The notes: generated from the sequence alone by a model not told the origin. Counted from the stretch's first letter, positions 22,498 to 33,110 are shown. The stretch is DNA of 64,000 nucleotides from Ryuthela nishihirai (GCA_038380435.1 JAWZYU010000028.1:46559095-46623094), one strand, 5' to 3'. Numbers and translations are program-made.

Positions 22498-23082
22498 ACT
22501 TTTTTCTTAACGTGTTTAAGACAAGGAATATACAAAGAAAATTCAAGCGCCATCAAAACGCCAGATTACCAGGGAAACCATTTTTCTGCGTAATCTTACT
22601 CAATAACAATTTTAGTCAACTTCGAAAGAAAATAACAACGTGGAAACTGTACATAAATCCTTTTTACACACACCTATCATTTCACCGGAGCATTGCGATA
22701 TTTTAAGGCTGGCGTCTCTGATAATCCCTTTTTTTCCTAATCACTTAAAAGTACAAACCGAAACAAAGCGCACGAGATTAATTGCACTTGACACTAACAA
22801 GCGAAAGGAACTGGGGTCAATTGACCGTAAAATGAAAGCGTTAGCATCTTTAAAACACGCCCTTATGCCTCGGCTCTCCATAGTTACGGAAGAAGAGCGC
22901 GGCATCTTCCATCTGAACGGATGAAATTTCAAACTTTTTTCCCCCGTTATTTCAATCTCATGCCTCGTCAGCTGGAAACCATGCTGGGATTTCATACGCT
23001 GGCTTTCTTTCCTTTAGCGCGGCAACAGAACTTGAAACTATTTGCCATAATTCGGTGTTCCTACGTGCTCATCGAAGCCTGG
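22498..23082. other. Low-copy interval
   Basis: No gene or repeat recognised. Confidence 0.35.
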
Positions 23083-23120
23083 ATCTATTTAAGCAATATT
23101 CGAATATTGCTTAAATAGAT
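23083..23120. repeat. 38-bp palindrome
   Basis: ATCTATTTAAGCAATATT and AATATTGCTTAAATAGAT are perfect inverted copies around CG. It sits immediately before a SINE relic; role unknown. Confidence 0.8.
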
Positions 23121-23127
23121 CGAAATA

Positions 23128-23259
23128 GTAATCTCCACAAAACTCCCTGCCCAGTGTCAGTAGGGGACACCGGTACCTTCTCCTGACCCTTCGGGGTCCT
23201 TGTGACCTGGCTATTTATCCCATTGTGTGCAAAAATATGCCGCTCAGAGGTAAAACAAG
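23128..23259 (+). mobile_element. SINE-A, internally deleted relic
   Basis: A body fragment (TCAGTAGGGGACACCGG) is joined directly to late tail (CTCCTGACCCTTCGGGGTCC) and ends GGTAAAACAAGG. The MITE begins 3 bases later. Confidence 0.82.
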
Positions 23260-23262
23260 GTA

Positions 23263-23877
23263 CAGTCGCTCAAAAAAGTATCCGAACACTATGGTTGATT
23301 ACAGAATTCAGAAAAAATATGTGTCAACGATTTTTTTAGAAATTAGTGATTTGGCAACCTTCGTGTTGTCACGTGACACGAAGGTTGCCAGATCACTAAT
23401 TTCTAAAAAAAATCGTTGCCAGATATTTTTTCTGAATTCTGTAATCAACCATAGTGTTTGGATATTTTTTAATATATATAATGCGTATGAATATATAATG
23501 CAATGAATATGGAGCGTGTGCAGTTACCGTTCACAGCAAACTGGAGCGGTTGCGGTTAATGTTCACAGCACATTGGATCGTGTGAGCTTACAAAGACCTA
23601 GATCGTGTGGGCTCACTCACGGAAATATCGAGCGTGTGCAGTTACCGTTCACAGCAAACTGGAGCGTGTACAGTTGCTATACACGCTCCAGTTTGCTGTG
23701 AACGGTAACTGGAGCGTGTACAGTTGCTGTACACGCTCCAGATATTTCTCCTGAATTCTGTAATCACGTGAACACGAAGGTTGCCAGATCACTAATTTCT
23801 AAAAAAAAATCGTTGCCAGATATTTTTTCTGAATTCTGTAATCAACCATAGTGTTCGGATATTTTTTTGAGCGACTG
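23263..23877. mobile_element. Tc1-type MITE containing a satellite segment
   Basis: Termini CAGTCGCTCAAAAAAGTATC and GAGCGACTG are flanked by TA (23261-23262, 23878-23879). It holds one nearly complete MITE palindrome (23263-23480), an AT spacer with two ATATATAATGC motifs, satellite DNA matching the 118-bp repeat (23514-23740, ending in nested inverted copies of CTGGAGCGTGTACAG), and a second right arm. It explains where the satellite at 1-649 belongs. Confidence 0.9.
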
Positions 23878-24025
23878 TACCCAACTCTGCCAATATGTAC
23901 ACATGCACTGACAATAAATATAGAATACACTGTGAATATGCATAGATGCTTTGGCAATAATACTCTATGAACGTGTACAGAATTTCTGAACATATATGAA
24001 TATGGTGAGACGCTCTGCCAATGGG

Positions 24026-24176
24026 TTGGGTTGGGTTGTTTTACCTCTGAGCGGCACTTTTTTGCACACCATGGGCTAAATGGCCAGGTCACATGGACCC
24101 CGAAGGCTCAGAGAAGGTTGGGGGAGGGGACCCACTGGAACAGCTGTTGGGAGACAGATGGTAGCCTCCCGTCAAG
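24026..24176 (-). mobile_element. SINE-A, tail-only insertion, 12-bp TSD
   Basis: Only 151 bp of tail is present, from TTGGGTTGGGTTG to CTCCCGTCAAG. TCTGCCAATGGG flanks it perfectly at 24014-24025 and 24177-24188. It is a 5'-truncated integration that marks the true 3' end of the SINE. Confidence 0.95.
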
Positions 24177-24491
24177 TCTGCCAATGGGCAACGATTCTTC
24201 CAGAACGCCGAAATGTTCCGTGGTTTATATAGATTATGTGCCAGTAATTACTATGCTCTGTCATTAGGTAAAGATCCACTGCCAGTAAATACAGATGCTT
24301 TGCCAATTAGTACAGATGCTCCGTGAATGCATTCAAATGCTCTGTCGATATATATACAGATACTTTATAACTATCTGCTTGATAAATTATATATTGTAGG
24401 AAAGGCTCTCAATGAAACTAATTGTCTCTAGTAATTAGAAACGAACGGTATGGCAACAAAACCGATCGCTGCCATCTTAGCTCAACTGGTA

Positions 24492-24783
24492 CAGTCGCTC
24501 AAAAAAGTATCCGAACACTATGGTTGATTACAGAATTCAGAAAAAATATCTGGCAACGATTTTTTTTTTTAAATTAGTGATCTGGCAAGGACCTTCGTGT
24601 CACGCGACACGAAGGTCCTTGACACTTCGTGACACGAAGGACAAAAAATTGTTTCCTGAATTCCTTCGTGTCACGTGACACGAAGGTTGCCAGATCACTA
24701 ATTTCTAAAAACAAAACGTTGCCAGATATTTTTCCTGAATTCTGTAATCAAACATGGTGTTCGGATACTTTTTTGAGCGACTG
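24492..24783. mobile_element. Tc1-type MITE with expanded palindromic core, 292 bp
   Basis: Termini CAGTCGCTC and GAGCGACTG are flanked by TA (24490-24491, 24784-24785). The centre carries three inverted CTTCGTGTCACG/CGTGACACGAAG blocks instead of one, so the core was duplicated within the element. Confidence 0.9.
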
Positions 24784-24785
24784 TA

Positions 24786-25106
24786 GAGCTGCTGATTTGT
24801 AACGAAGAGAACCCGTTCTCGCATTCAAAAGACGGTTGAATAAATCTCTCCCATTTTCCCCTGACCTGTGAACGCCAGATGTATTCTGATCTAGATCGAT
24901 AGATCCCAACAACTATCCAATAGCAGAAACCTCTACGTAATCCTTGTTAGCTGTGCGGTTGCGTGTGCTGGTAGAGGGAGATGTTGGAGATGCCGAGGGG
25001 AGAAGGAAGATCGGGATCTAACAGCACCAGACACGTTACCTGGGGATCGCGGGTTCGAGTGTCACATCCCCCAAAACTCAGCTTCTCTTGCCCAGAGCTC
25101 TACTTG
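24786..25106. other. Low-copy interval with a tRNA-like stretch
   Basis: GCGGGTTCGAGTGTCACATCC at about 25046-25068 resembles a tRNA T-arm and acceptor strand, but no A-box or cloverleaf partner is visible at the right distance. Not called as a tRNA. Confidence 0.35.
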
Positions 25107-25555
25107 GTTGGGTTGCTTTACCTCTAAGCGGCACTTTTTGCACACCATGCGCTAAATGGCCAGGTCACAAGGACCCCGAAGGCTCAGAGAATGTTGGGGG
25201 AGGGGACCCACTGGAACAGCTGTTGGGAGACAGATGGTAACCTCCCGTCAAGGCCATCCAGCGTGTTCTTTAACGTGCACAGGGTGTGGCTCTCCCACAC
25301 ACGGGGCCACCGACGGACGGAGGCTTTTCCAAGCCCATCGGTGTCCCCTACTGACCGTGGGCAGGGCGGGGAATTTTGCGGAGATAAATCTCAACGCTGA
25401 CCCAGCTGGGTCAGCGTTGAGATTTATCTCCGCAAAATTATTGATTTTGCGTTGAGATTTATCTCCGCAAAGCTGGGTCAGCGTTGAGATTTATCTCCGC
25501 AAAATACTACAGATTACGAGCCTGGTGCGCTACCGACTGAGCCACCCCCGCCCCA
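25107..25555 (-). mobile_element. SINE-A with inverted head duplications
   Basis: Tail and body are normal up to GGAGATAAATCTCAACGCTGACCCAGCTGG (complement). The head is then replaced by + strand copies of the same segment: AGCTGGGTCAGCGTTGAGAT at 25400, a partial copy at 25449, and another at 25471. Normal head resumes at ACTACAGATTACGAGCC. The result is a strong hairpin at 25376-25505. Confidence 0.9.
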
Positions 25556-25599
25556 CAAAAGAGTCCCAATGGCTCAGAACAAGAAACGAAAAGTGAATG

Positions 25600-25867
25600 C
25601 TGATAGCCCGTTTTCAGCGTTAAAGTAAAAAAATAATAATTCGTTTTTATAAATTCTGTGTTGTTTTCGTATATATATATTTTTTTTCTTTATGTAAAGT
25701 TGAGTGTCAGTGTTGCCAAAATGATGTATTTAAATAATTTGTAAATTAACCTACGTGAGCTAGATGCTCTTGGGTTAATAAAAGTATTACAAATATATGT
25801 TTTGTAACCTTATTATTATAATAAAAAATAACAAAACTGTAAAAAAAAATAATCTACTCGACATTTT
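25600..25867. other. AT-rich interval
   Basis: Nothing recognised apart from a TATATATAT run near 25671-25680. Confidence 0.35.
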
Positions 25868-25918
25868 CAAGGCGACAGATGGAAAGCTTCCATCAAAGCC
25901 ATCTAGAGCAGGCGTCGG

Positions 25919-26090
25919 CAACCTATGACCCGCGGATCACCAAGTGACCCATTTAATAATTTCAAGTGACCCACTTCAGTTCTGCAAATAAAGTATAAAA
26001 TTATACTTTATTTGCAGAATTCAAGTGGGTCACTTGAAGTTATTAAATGGGTCACTTTGTGACCCGCGGGTCATAGGTTGCCGACGCCTG
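25919..26090. mobile_element. hAT-type foldback MITE, 172 bp
   Basis: CAGGCGTCGGCAACCTATGA at the left pairs with TCATAGGTTGCCGACGCCTG at the right, and the arms stay complementary to the centre at TATAAAATTATA. Flanking 8-mers are ATCTAGAG and ATGTAGAG (one mismatch). TIRs starting CAGG with GTCGGCAACCT and an 8-bp duplication are typical of hAT elements. Confidence 0.9.
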
Positions 26091-26139
26091 ATGTAGAGTG
26101 TTCTTTAATATACACAGCAAATTGCAAGCATATTGCAAA

Positions 26140-26280
26140 AGTTTATGGGAGTTTTACTAGTATAGCATCATCTGCATACATAAAAATTTCTCCATTAAAT
26201 TTAACTTTAGATAAGTCATTTATATAAATTTGGAAAAGTAATGGTCCCAATATTGAGACTTGTGGAACCCCAACACGAAC
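26140..26280 (-). pseudogene. LINE reverse-transcriptase fragment
   Basis: Read on the minus strand, one uninterrupted frame gives GVPQVSILGPLLFQIYINDL followed by YADDAILVKL. These are RT motifs B (normally GVPQGS; here G to V) and C (YADD). Only this short stretch survives. It appears to have entered an older SINE. Confidence 0.85.
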
Positions 26281-26350
26281 TAGAAATGCGAGTTCTCCTG
26301 CACAAGGGACGATGTCTGATAACGTCCTATCCGATTCAGGGGGGCCTTAA

Positions 26351-26840
26351 CGAATCGGTGCAATAATTAAAATATATTTGTTTAATAATAATAATTTTTA
26401 TAATAAATATAATAACCACACAAAAGTTTTTTCATAATAAATATAATAACCATATAAATGTTTTGATTTATAATAAATGTGATAAACATACAAATGATGA
26501 ACAATTAAAATTACACTTATAGTTTTGCTGTTTAGTTAGTAAGTTGTATCTTTAGTAATTTCAGTTTTAATTATTGTAAAGGTTAATTTGAGGAAAATCT
26601 AAGAAAGAAACCACTTTATATACAATTAATTTGATGAGGAATTCTCGACAATTCAGATGCCTGATTCACCATTTTCGAGAATTTAAAATTGCCGACAAAT
26701 CCCAAACCCTACTACGTATCATAACACAATTCTTTGACAGATTCTCCCCGACGCTACATTGTAATCAACACAGCAAGTAAGCGTTAATAATGTAACGATC
26801 ATATGTAATAATATAATAAATCCTAAAGATTGATTAGTTT
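26351..26840. other. AT-rich interval
   Basis: A loosely repeated AATAAATATAATAACCATA motif lies at about 26380-26500. No gene recognised. Confidence 0.4.
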
Positions 26841-26851
26841 CTCCACAAATA

Positions 26852-27242
26852 AGGGGCGGGGGTGGCTCAGTCGGTAGCGCGCCAGGCTCGTAATCTGTAG
26901 TTCCCAGGTTCGAGTCCCAGCTGGGTCAGCGTTGAGATTTATCTCCGCAAATTTTCCTCGCCTTGCCCACAGTCAGTAGGGGACACCGATGGGTTTGGAA
27001 AGGCTGCCGTCCATCGGATGGGACGTTAAGCCGTGGCTCCGTGTGCGGGAGAGCCATACCCTGTGCACGTTAAAGAACACGCTGGATGGCCTTGACGGGA
27101 GGCTACCATCTGTCTCCCAACAGTCGTTCCAGTGGGTCCCCTCCCCCAATCTTCTCTGAGCCTTCGGGGTACTTGTGGCCTGGCCATTTAGCCCATGGTG
27201 TGCAAAAAAGTGCCGCTCAGAGGTAAAACAATCCAATCCAAA
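26852..27242 (+). mobile_element. SINE-A, full length, single tail
   Basis: Intact A-box TGGCTCAGTCGG and B-box GGTTCGAGTCC, one tail ending AACAATCCAATCC. CTCCACAAA flanks it at 26841-26849 and 27243-27251. Confidence 0.93.
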
Positions 27243-27267
27243 CTCCACAAAAAGGATAATATAATAA

Positions 27268-27535
27268 TCTCCTCACCCTGCCCTTGATGGGAAAAGAGAT
27301 ACAGATGGTCTTGAAAAAACCGCCATGATATCGTGGCTCGGTGTGGTGGAGATCCATACTCTCACGTTAAAGAACGCGCTGGATGGCTTGACGAGGCTCC
27401 AGTCTGTCTCCTAAAATCTGTCCAGTGTGTCCCCTTCCCCCAACCTTCTCTGAGCCCTCGGGGTCCTTGTGACCTGGCCATTTAGCTCATTTTGTGCAAA
27501 AAAAAGTGCTGCTCAGAGGTAAAAACAATTCAACC
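27268..27535 (+). mobile_element. SINE-A, old headless relic
   Basis: Body starts at CTCACCCTGCC and is shortened; the tail is recognisable from TGGATGGCTTGACG to GGTAAAAACAATTCAACC. Many indels. Confidence 0.82.
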
Positions 27536-28983
27536 AAACTATTAAAACATTTCCCAATTTCCTTAACTCTAAATTCATAATGAATAGCATTGGAAATCGA
27601 AATTTACATAGATTTGATTGAGGTCTTAAAATTATCTTCAGTCTGCATCTGAGTCGCTGTTGGCATTACTTGGAATTGTACCTAATCAAGTGACCTTTGA
27701 GTGTATGCATTAATCACACACGCTGATTAACACTTTCAGTAACAATTAGTGTTTCAATATCTATATGTACTTGATTATTTCCAAATCAAGTTGAACTGGG
27801 ACGTTCCTAAAGCCTCGATCCAACGAAACGAGATTTCCTACAAAACGGAATTGATAGTTAATATAAGATTGAAATCCAAACGGAAAAGTTCCATTTATCC
27901 AATAAATATAATTCACTCAAATTATACCTCTATCTTCGTTTGAAATCTTCGTATTTATCTTTGCCATTTTATTAATTATCTCTCTGCTTCAGAAGATGTC
28001 GAAACGAAATTACAAACACAACCGTTTATGAAGCGCTTTTGTGCGAAATTGCTGCCCGTCTCTGTCTCTTCCTCTCTCTCGATGGTAACCAGTTAACCTT
28101 AAATCCAACTCACCTAAAGCCGTTTGCAGGTTAATGTACAAGTTCCATAAGCCAATTTACATCTCTTATGATGTCTGCTTAGGAGGAGAAATCCCCCCCC
28201 CCCTCCCTCCTTCTCCGAAATGACCTCTTCTAGACCAGAGTTTAAATCTTTGCCCTTCAAATTATTGCACACCAAATTGTTAGCATTAGTGCGCAATTAG
28301 CTCGGTCAACGACAAAGGCCAAGGCTTTAGAGCGAATTTTAACCGAGCTTCGCTGTATGAATTATGTGAGGGAGACTTATAAGCAGGCCACATTTTCAGA
28401 TGAATAGTATCGCAGATTAGTTTTAGTCAGATGCAGTTTCTCCCCCCCCCCCTCCCTGTTTCTGGAGTGTGTATGCACCTCATACTAACGGACAGTCGGG
28501 GCAACATTCGTGATTACATCAGCTTTTGGCATTATATGCAATCGATGCATATGCAAACTGCAGCAGCAGCAGGAGTGCGTAGGCTTAGCTGCTAGCGAGC
28601 AATTGGTGGAATGGAGGAACGGAAAGGCGCAGAGGTGCCTCCTCGTTCCCATGCGACCGGGTAGGCCAAGTCACGTGACGAGCGCGCGCGCTAAGCGAGG
28701 AGTTAAAGTGCGCTTGAGGAGTACGCTCGGCTCGAAAATTAGCATCAAAATGTATCCCTAGATGACGCATTTAGACCATTTGGTTCGGTCGAAGTAGAGG
28801 CACTCATTGCGGGCTGCCAAAACTGTTACAGACTCCATGTAGACGTTGAGTTGTTCGTATAGGTTTTAAATGGTCACATTTTGCTTCTCGTCTATTGCAA
28901 CTGAAGGTTTAATTCGAAAGAGAATGAAAAGTGCGCGAAATAGTTCAGGAGAATTTTCTGCCAATAATGTTTCTTGGTTGATA
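27536..28983. other. Low-copy interval, partly CpG-rich
   Basis: The longest repeat-free stretch of the window. It holds C homopolymers at about 28193-28212 and 28441-28453, and a CpG-rich patch at 28610-28740 with palindromic TCACGTGA (28671-28678, an E-box core) and GCGCGCGCGC. This could be a promoter or CpG cluster, but no coding exon is recognised beside it. Confidence 0.4.
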
Positions 28984-29546
28984 GGGGCGGGGGTGGCTCA
29001 GTCGGTAGCGCGCCAGGCTCGTAATCTGTAGTTCCCAGGTTCGAGTCCCAACTGGGTCAGCGTTGAGATTTATCTCCGCAAAATTCCCCGCCCTGCCCAC
29101 GGTCAGTAGGGGACACCGATGGCCTTGGAAAGACCGCCGTCCGTCGGATGGGACATTAAGCGGTAGCCTCGTGTACGTGAGAGCCATACCCTGTGCACGT
29201 AAAGAACACGCTGGATGGCCTTGACGGGAGGCTACCATCTGTCTCCCAACAGCTGTTCCAGTGGGTCCCCTCCCCCAACCTTCTCTTAACCTTCGGGGTC
29301 CATGTGACCTGGCCATTTAGCCCATGGTGTGCAAAAAAGTGCCGCTCAGAGGTAAAACAACCCAACGTTAAAGAACACGCTGGATGGCCTTGACGGGAGG
29401 CTACCACCTGTCTCCCAACAGCTGTTCCAGCGTGTCCCCTCCCCCAACCTTCTCTGAGCCTTCGGGGTCCATGTGGCCTGGCCATTTAGCCCATGGTGTG
29501 CAAAAAAGTGCCACTCAGAGGTAAAACAACCCAACAACCCAACCTG
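28984..29546 (+). mobile_element. SINE-A with two tails
   Basis: Intact head boxes, a body with several substitutions, and two 169-bp-type tails joined at ACAACCCAACGTTAAAGAAC (29359-29373). It ends CCCAACAACCCAACC. No target duplication identified. Confidence 0.92.
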
Positions 29547-29547
29547 G

Positions 29548-29588
29548 ACCAGCTGGGACTCGAACCTGGGAACTGCAGATTACGATAG
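29548..29588 (-). mobile_element. SINE-A head fragment
   Basis: CAGCTGGGACTCGAACCTGG through GCAGATTACGA is the complement of the B-box half of the SINE head. It abuts the preceding copy in the opposite orientation. Confidence 0.8.
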
Positions 29589-30011
29589 CGGTGATTAAAC
29601 GATTTTAAAAAAAATCACGTTTGGAAACGAAATAATTAATGTTTCGAAATCGCCATTCAAATCGACTTGTGCAAAGGAATTAATTCCGGTTTAAGTTTTC
29701 GGAAAGCAGCGCTTGATTTGGTTTAACGTACGATGACCATCAGCCAAGTATAATTGACATCGGCACTGTTGCCATTAGTTCAAATCGGCGTAAAGGTATC
29801 CACTGCCGAGAAACACGAATTAACGATTTGCACACACAAGTTACAGATTATTGACTCGCGAGTTCCGGCGCCAGAACTCGGAAGCCACGTGTCACAAAAG
29901 GTGGATCCCGTCTCTCCCCGCACTTCACACCGCATCGTTCTTATTTTGATTGTCCCCAAAAACCTTGCTGCGGGACTGCGTTCCTGCCTCACGGCAATTC
30001 CCCGTCAAAGA
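29589..30011. other. Low-copy interval
   Basis: No gene or repeat recognised. Two overlapping open frames of 70-90 codons on opposite strands show no domain. Confidence 0.35.
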
Positions 30012-30737
30012 TGGGTTGGGTTGTTTTACCTCTGAGCGACACTTTTTTGCACACCATGGGCTAAATGGCCAGGTCACATGGACCCCGAAAGCTCAGAGAA
30101 GGTTGGGGGAGGTGACCCACTGGAACAGCTGTTGGGAGACAGATGGTAGCCTCCCGTCAAAGCCATCCAGTGTGTTCTTTAACGTTGGGTTGTTTTACCT
30201 CTGAGCGACACTTTTTTGCACACCATGGGCTAAATGGCCAGGTCACATGGACCCCGAAAGCTCAGAGAAAGTTGGGGGAGGTGACCCACTGGAACAGCTG
30301 TTGGGAGACAGATGGTAGCCTCCCGTCAAAGCCATCCAGTGTGTTCTTTAACGTTGGGTTGTTTTACCTCTGAGCGGCATTTTTTTGCACATCATGGGCT
30401 AAACGGCCAGGTCACATGGACCCCGATGGCTCAGAGAAGGTTGGGTGAGGGGACCCACTGGGACAGCTGTTGGGAGACAGATGGTAGCCTCCCGTCAAGG
30501 CCATCCAGCATGTTCTTTAACGTGCACAGAGTAAGGCTCTCCCGCACACGGGGCCACGGCTTAACGTCCCATCCGACGGACGGCGGCCTTTCCAAGACCA
30601 TCGGTGTCCCCTACTGACCGAGGGCAGGGCGGGAAATTTTTGCGGAGATAAATCTCAACGCTGACTCAGCTGGGACTCGAACCTGGGAACTACAGATTAC
30701 GAGTCTGGCGCGCTACCAACTGAGCCACCCCCGCCCC
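30012..30737 (-). mobile_element. SINE-A with three tandem tails
   Basis: TTGGGTTG starts at 30016, 30185 and 30354 (169 bp each), followed by complete body and head. The first two tails share GAGCGACAC, CCGAAAGCTC, GGTGACCC and TCAAAGCC; the third does not, so the second was copied from the first (or the reverse). Only a short shared CAAAGA is seen at the flanks. Confidence 0.94.
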
Positions 30738-30825
30738 AAAGAGTAATTCAAGATGGAATGTTTAACAAAACCGTTAATCATCATTTGATTTAACTAGTAG
30801 AATAATTTAAAATGTGAATAATATA

Positions 30826-31511
30826 CACAGTCGTATCACAATAATATGACCACCTACCATAATATAAGTACAGTCGCTCAAAAAAATATCCGAACACTAT
30901 GGTTGATTACAGAATTCAGAAAAAATATCTGGCAAGATTTTTTTAGAAATTAGTGATCTGGCAAACCTTCGTGCCACGTGACACGAAGGTTGCCAGATCA
31001 CTAACTTCTAAAAAAATCGTTGCCAGATATTTTTTCTGAATTCTGTAATCAACCATAGTGTTCGGATATTTTTTAATATATATAATGCGTATGAATATAT
31101 AATGCAATGAATATGGAGCGTGTGCAGTTACCGTTCACAGCAAACTGGAGCGGTTGCGGTTAATGTTCACAGCACATTGGATCGTGTGAGCTCACAAAGA
31201 CCTGGATCGTGTGGGCTCAATCACGGAAATATTGAGCGTGTGCAGTTACCGTTCACAGCAAACTGAAGCGTGTGCAGTAACTGCACACACTCCAGTTTGC
31301 TGTGAACGGTAACTGGAGCGTGTACAGTTGCTGTACACGCTGGAGATATTTTTTCTGAATTCTGTAATCACGTGACACGAAGGTTGCCAGATCACCAATT
31401 TCTAAAAAAATCGTGCCAGATACTTTTTCTGAATTCTGTAATCAACCATAATGTTCGGATATTTTTTGAGCGACTGTACGTAGGTGGTCATAATATTCTG
31501 ATACGACTGTG
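30826..31511. mobile_element. Second Tc1-type MITE family, hosting the satellite MITE
   Basis: CACAGTCGTATCACAATAAT at the left pairs with ATATTCTGATACGACTGTG at the right, with TA on both sides (30824-30825, 31512-31513). The inner arms GACCACCTAC and GTAGGTGGTC also pair. Without the nested element it would be about 79 bp. The TIR is typical of Tc1-like transposons. Confidence 0.9.
30871..31476. mobile_element. Tc1-type MITE with satellite segment, nested
   Basis: Same architecture as 23263-23877, including the AT spacer with ATATATAATGC and satellite DNA at 31115-31345. TA duplications at 30869-30870 and 31477-31478 lie inside the outer MITE. Its satellite contains GTTACCGTTCACAGCAAACT in direct and inverted copies. 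Confidence 0.92.
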
Positions 31512-31748
31512 TATGTACTCTGAACAAATCACTTTCTGAAATAAGAGTATTTATTTTGGATAATTGTAATCGTTCGATCAGTTCTGGTCGATTTGTAATG
31601 ATTCTTCTACAACGGTATTAGTAATAACCTATTTCAATTTTCATAATGCTTTAAAAATGAAATAAATATTGTTAAAAATCACAACATGGATAGATTTTAT
31701 TCAGCATATTAGTCATCAGTCATATATTTCCACAAATAGCTTATTTTC

Positions 31749-32346
31749 TTGGCCTTTTTGGAATACGATTATATTGAAGTTACTAACATAGAAAATAAAA
31801 AAATAGGGATTGTTTTATGGGACATGAAATGGAGAGTGTGGAGAAATAGACGTATACACCTAAAGACTAAAAATAGACTGTATAATAGTTTGGTTCTTTC
31901 TAGGGTTAGTTATGGTAGTGAAACTTGGACGCTGTGTAAACAAGATAACAGGAAACTAGATGCTTTTGATTCTAGATGCTTACGCAGTATCTTGGGCATT
32001 AGGTGGTTCAACTTTGTAACTAATGATGAGATTAGGCAAAGGAGTCTGCAACCTCCTTTAAGCAGCATATTGTGTAGAGAGAGACTCCGTTGGTTTTGCC
32101 ATGTTGCCCGTATGGATAATTATAGATTGGCGAATAGGGTTATGAACAGTGTGCCTAAAGGCCTCAGAAAGAAGGGGAGACCTAGGATGCGGTGGGCAGA
32201 CAATGTCAAACAGGACCTTGTTAGAATTGGTGTGCAGTGGCCAGATGCAGTAGATGTAGCTCAGGATAGACTTGCTTGGAGAACTAAATTGCACGGTCTC
32301 GTTGGACCTCCGTAGCCCATGGCTGCTTCAGGATGATGATGATATG
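31749..32346 (+). pseudogene. LINE 3' end (C-terminal ORF2 region) with GAT tail
   Basis: From about 31820 to the stop at 32313 the frame is open and typical of the C-terminal part of RTE/BovB-like or related ORF2 proteins: YGSETWTL, LDAFDSRCLRSILG, ERLRWFCHVARMD, GRPRMRWADNVKQDL and WRTKLHG. RT catalytic motifs are missing because the copy is 5'-truncated. A short (GAT)n tail follows the stop at about 32331. The fragment at 13713-14057 is a paralogue. Clade uncertain; the open frame suggests fairly recent insertion. Confidence 0.87.
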
Positions 32347-32395
32347 AACAGAAAAATCTTAAGATATCACATAGCAAGGGTGACAAGGAAGTTGA

Positions 32396-32700
32396 TTTGG
32401 GTTGTTTTACCTCTGGGGGACATTTTTCTTCGTATAAGGGACTAAATGGCCAAGTCACAAGGACCCCAAAAGTTCAGGAAAGATTACAGAAAGAGACAAT
32501 TAACGCCATCCAGCGTGTTTTTACCGTTCACAGGATATGGCTCTGCTGCCTATGGAGCCTCGGCTTAAAATCTTATCGGACGGACGGCGGTCTTTTGAAA
32601 CATACCATTCCCTCCTTTCTGACCTAGAGAGGAGGCCTGCAGAGAAATTCCCTACGCAGGCGCAGTAGGTATTCAAACAGGGTGCGAACCGACTGAAGCA
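32396..32700 (-). mobile_element. SINE-A, old diverged copy
   Basis: Recognisable TTTGGGTTGTTTTACCTCTG, CTAAATGGCCAAGTCACAAGG, CCATCCAGCGTG and CGGACGGACGGCGG. The head is too damaged to identify confidently. Confidence 0.8.
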
Positions 32701-32726
32701 AAATCTATTCCCAGTTTCAAATACAA

Positions 32727-33110
32727 CGGAGGTGGCTCAGCCGGTAGCGCGCCAGGCTCGTAATCTGTAGTTCCCAGGTTTGAGTCCCAGCTGGGTCAGC
32801 GTTGAGATTTATCTCCGCAAAACTCCCCGCCCTGCCCACGGTCAGTAGGGGACACCGATGGGCTTGGAAAGGCCGCCGTCCGTCGGATGGGACGTTAAGC
32901 CGTGGCCCCGTGTGCGGGAGAGCCATACCCTGAGCACGTTAAAGAACACGCTGGATGGCCATGACGGGAGATTACCATCTGTCTCCCAATAGCTGTTCCA
33001 GTGGGTCTCCTCCCCCAACCTTCTCTGAGCCTTCGGGGTCCATGTGACCTGGCCATTTAGCTCATGGTGCGCAAAAAAGTGCCGTTCAGAGGTAAAACAA
33101 CCAACCCAAC
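32727..33110 (+). mobile_element. SINE-A, full length, 10-bp TSD
   Basis: A-box TGGCTCAGCCGG and B-box GGTTTGAGTCC each carry one change. Single tail ending ACAACCAACCCAAC. TCAAATACAA flanks it at 32717-32726 and 33111-33120. Confidence 0.94.

Larger units (their letters stand above)
25868..26350 (-). mobile_element. Old SINE-A relic split by a hAT MITE and a LINE fragment
   Basis: SINE tail pieces (ACAGATGG...TCAAAGCCAT) at 25868-25918 resume after the MITE with TGTTCTTTAATATACACAG at 26099-26118, and again after the RT fragment with TCTCCTGCACAAGG...AACGTCCTATCCGA at about 26286-26350. The order matches one SINE interrupted twice. The last piece is strongly diverged. Confidence 0.7.

Noticed and set aside
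24020..24045. GGGTTGGGTTG as telomere-like repeat
   Set aside because: It is the SINE 3' terminus, found at every copy; arthropod telomeres are normally TTAGG.
25030..25085. Possible tRNA at GCGGGTTCGAGTGTCACATCC
   Set aside because: Only a T-arm-like piece; no D-arm or anticodon stem at the proper distance.
26853..26945. tRNA gene at the SINE head
   Set aside because: A- and B-boxes are present, but the acceptor stem does not pair and the body continues directly. The head resembles elongator tRNA-Met (CTCGTAA against CTCATAA) and is a SINE promoter.
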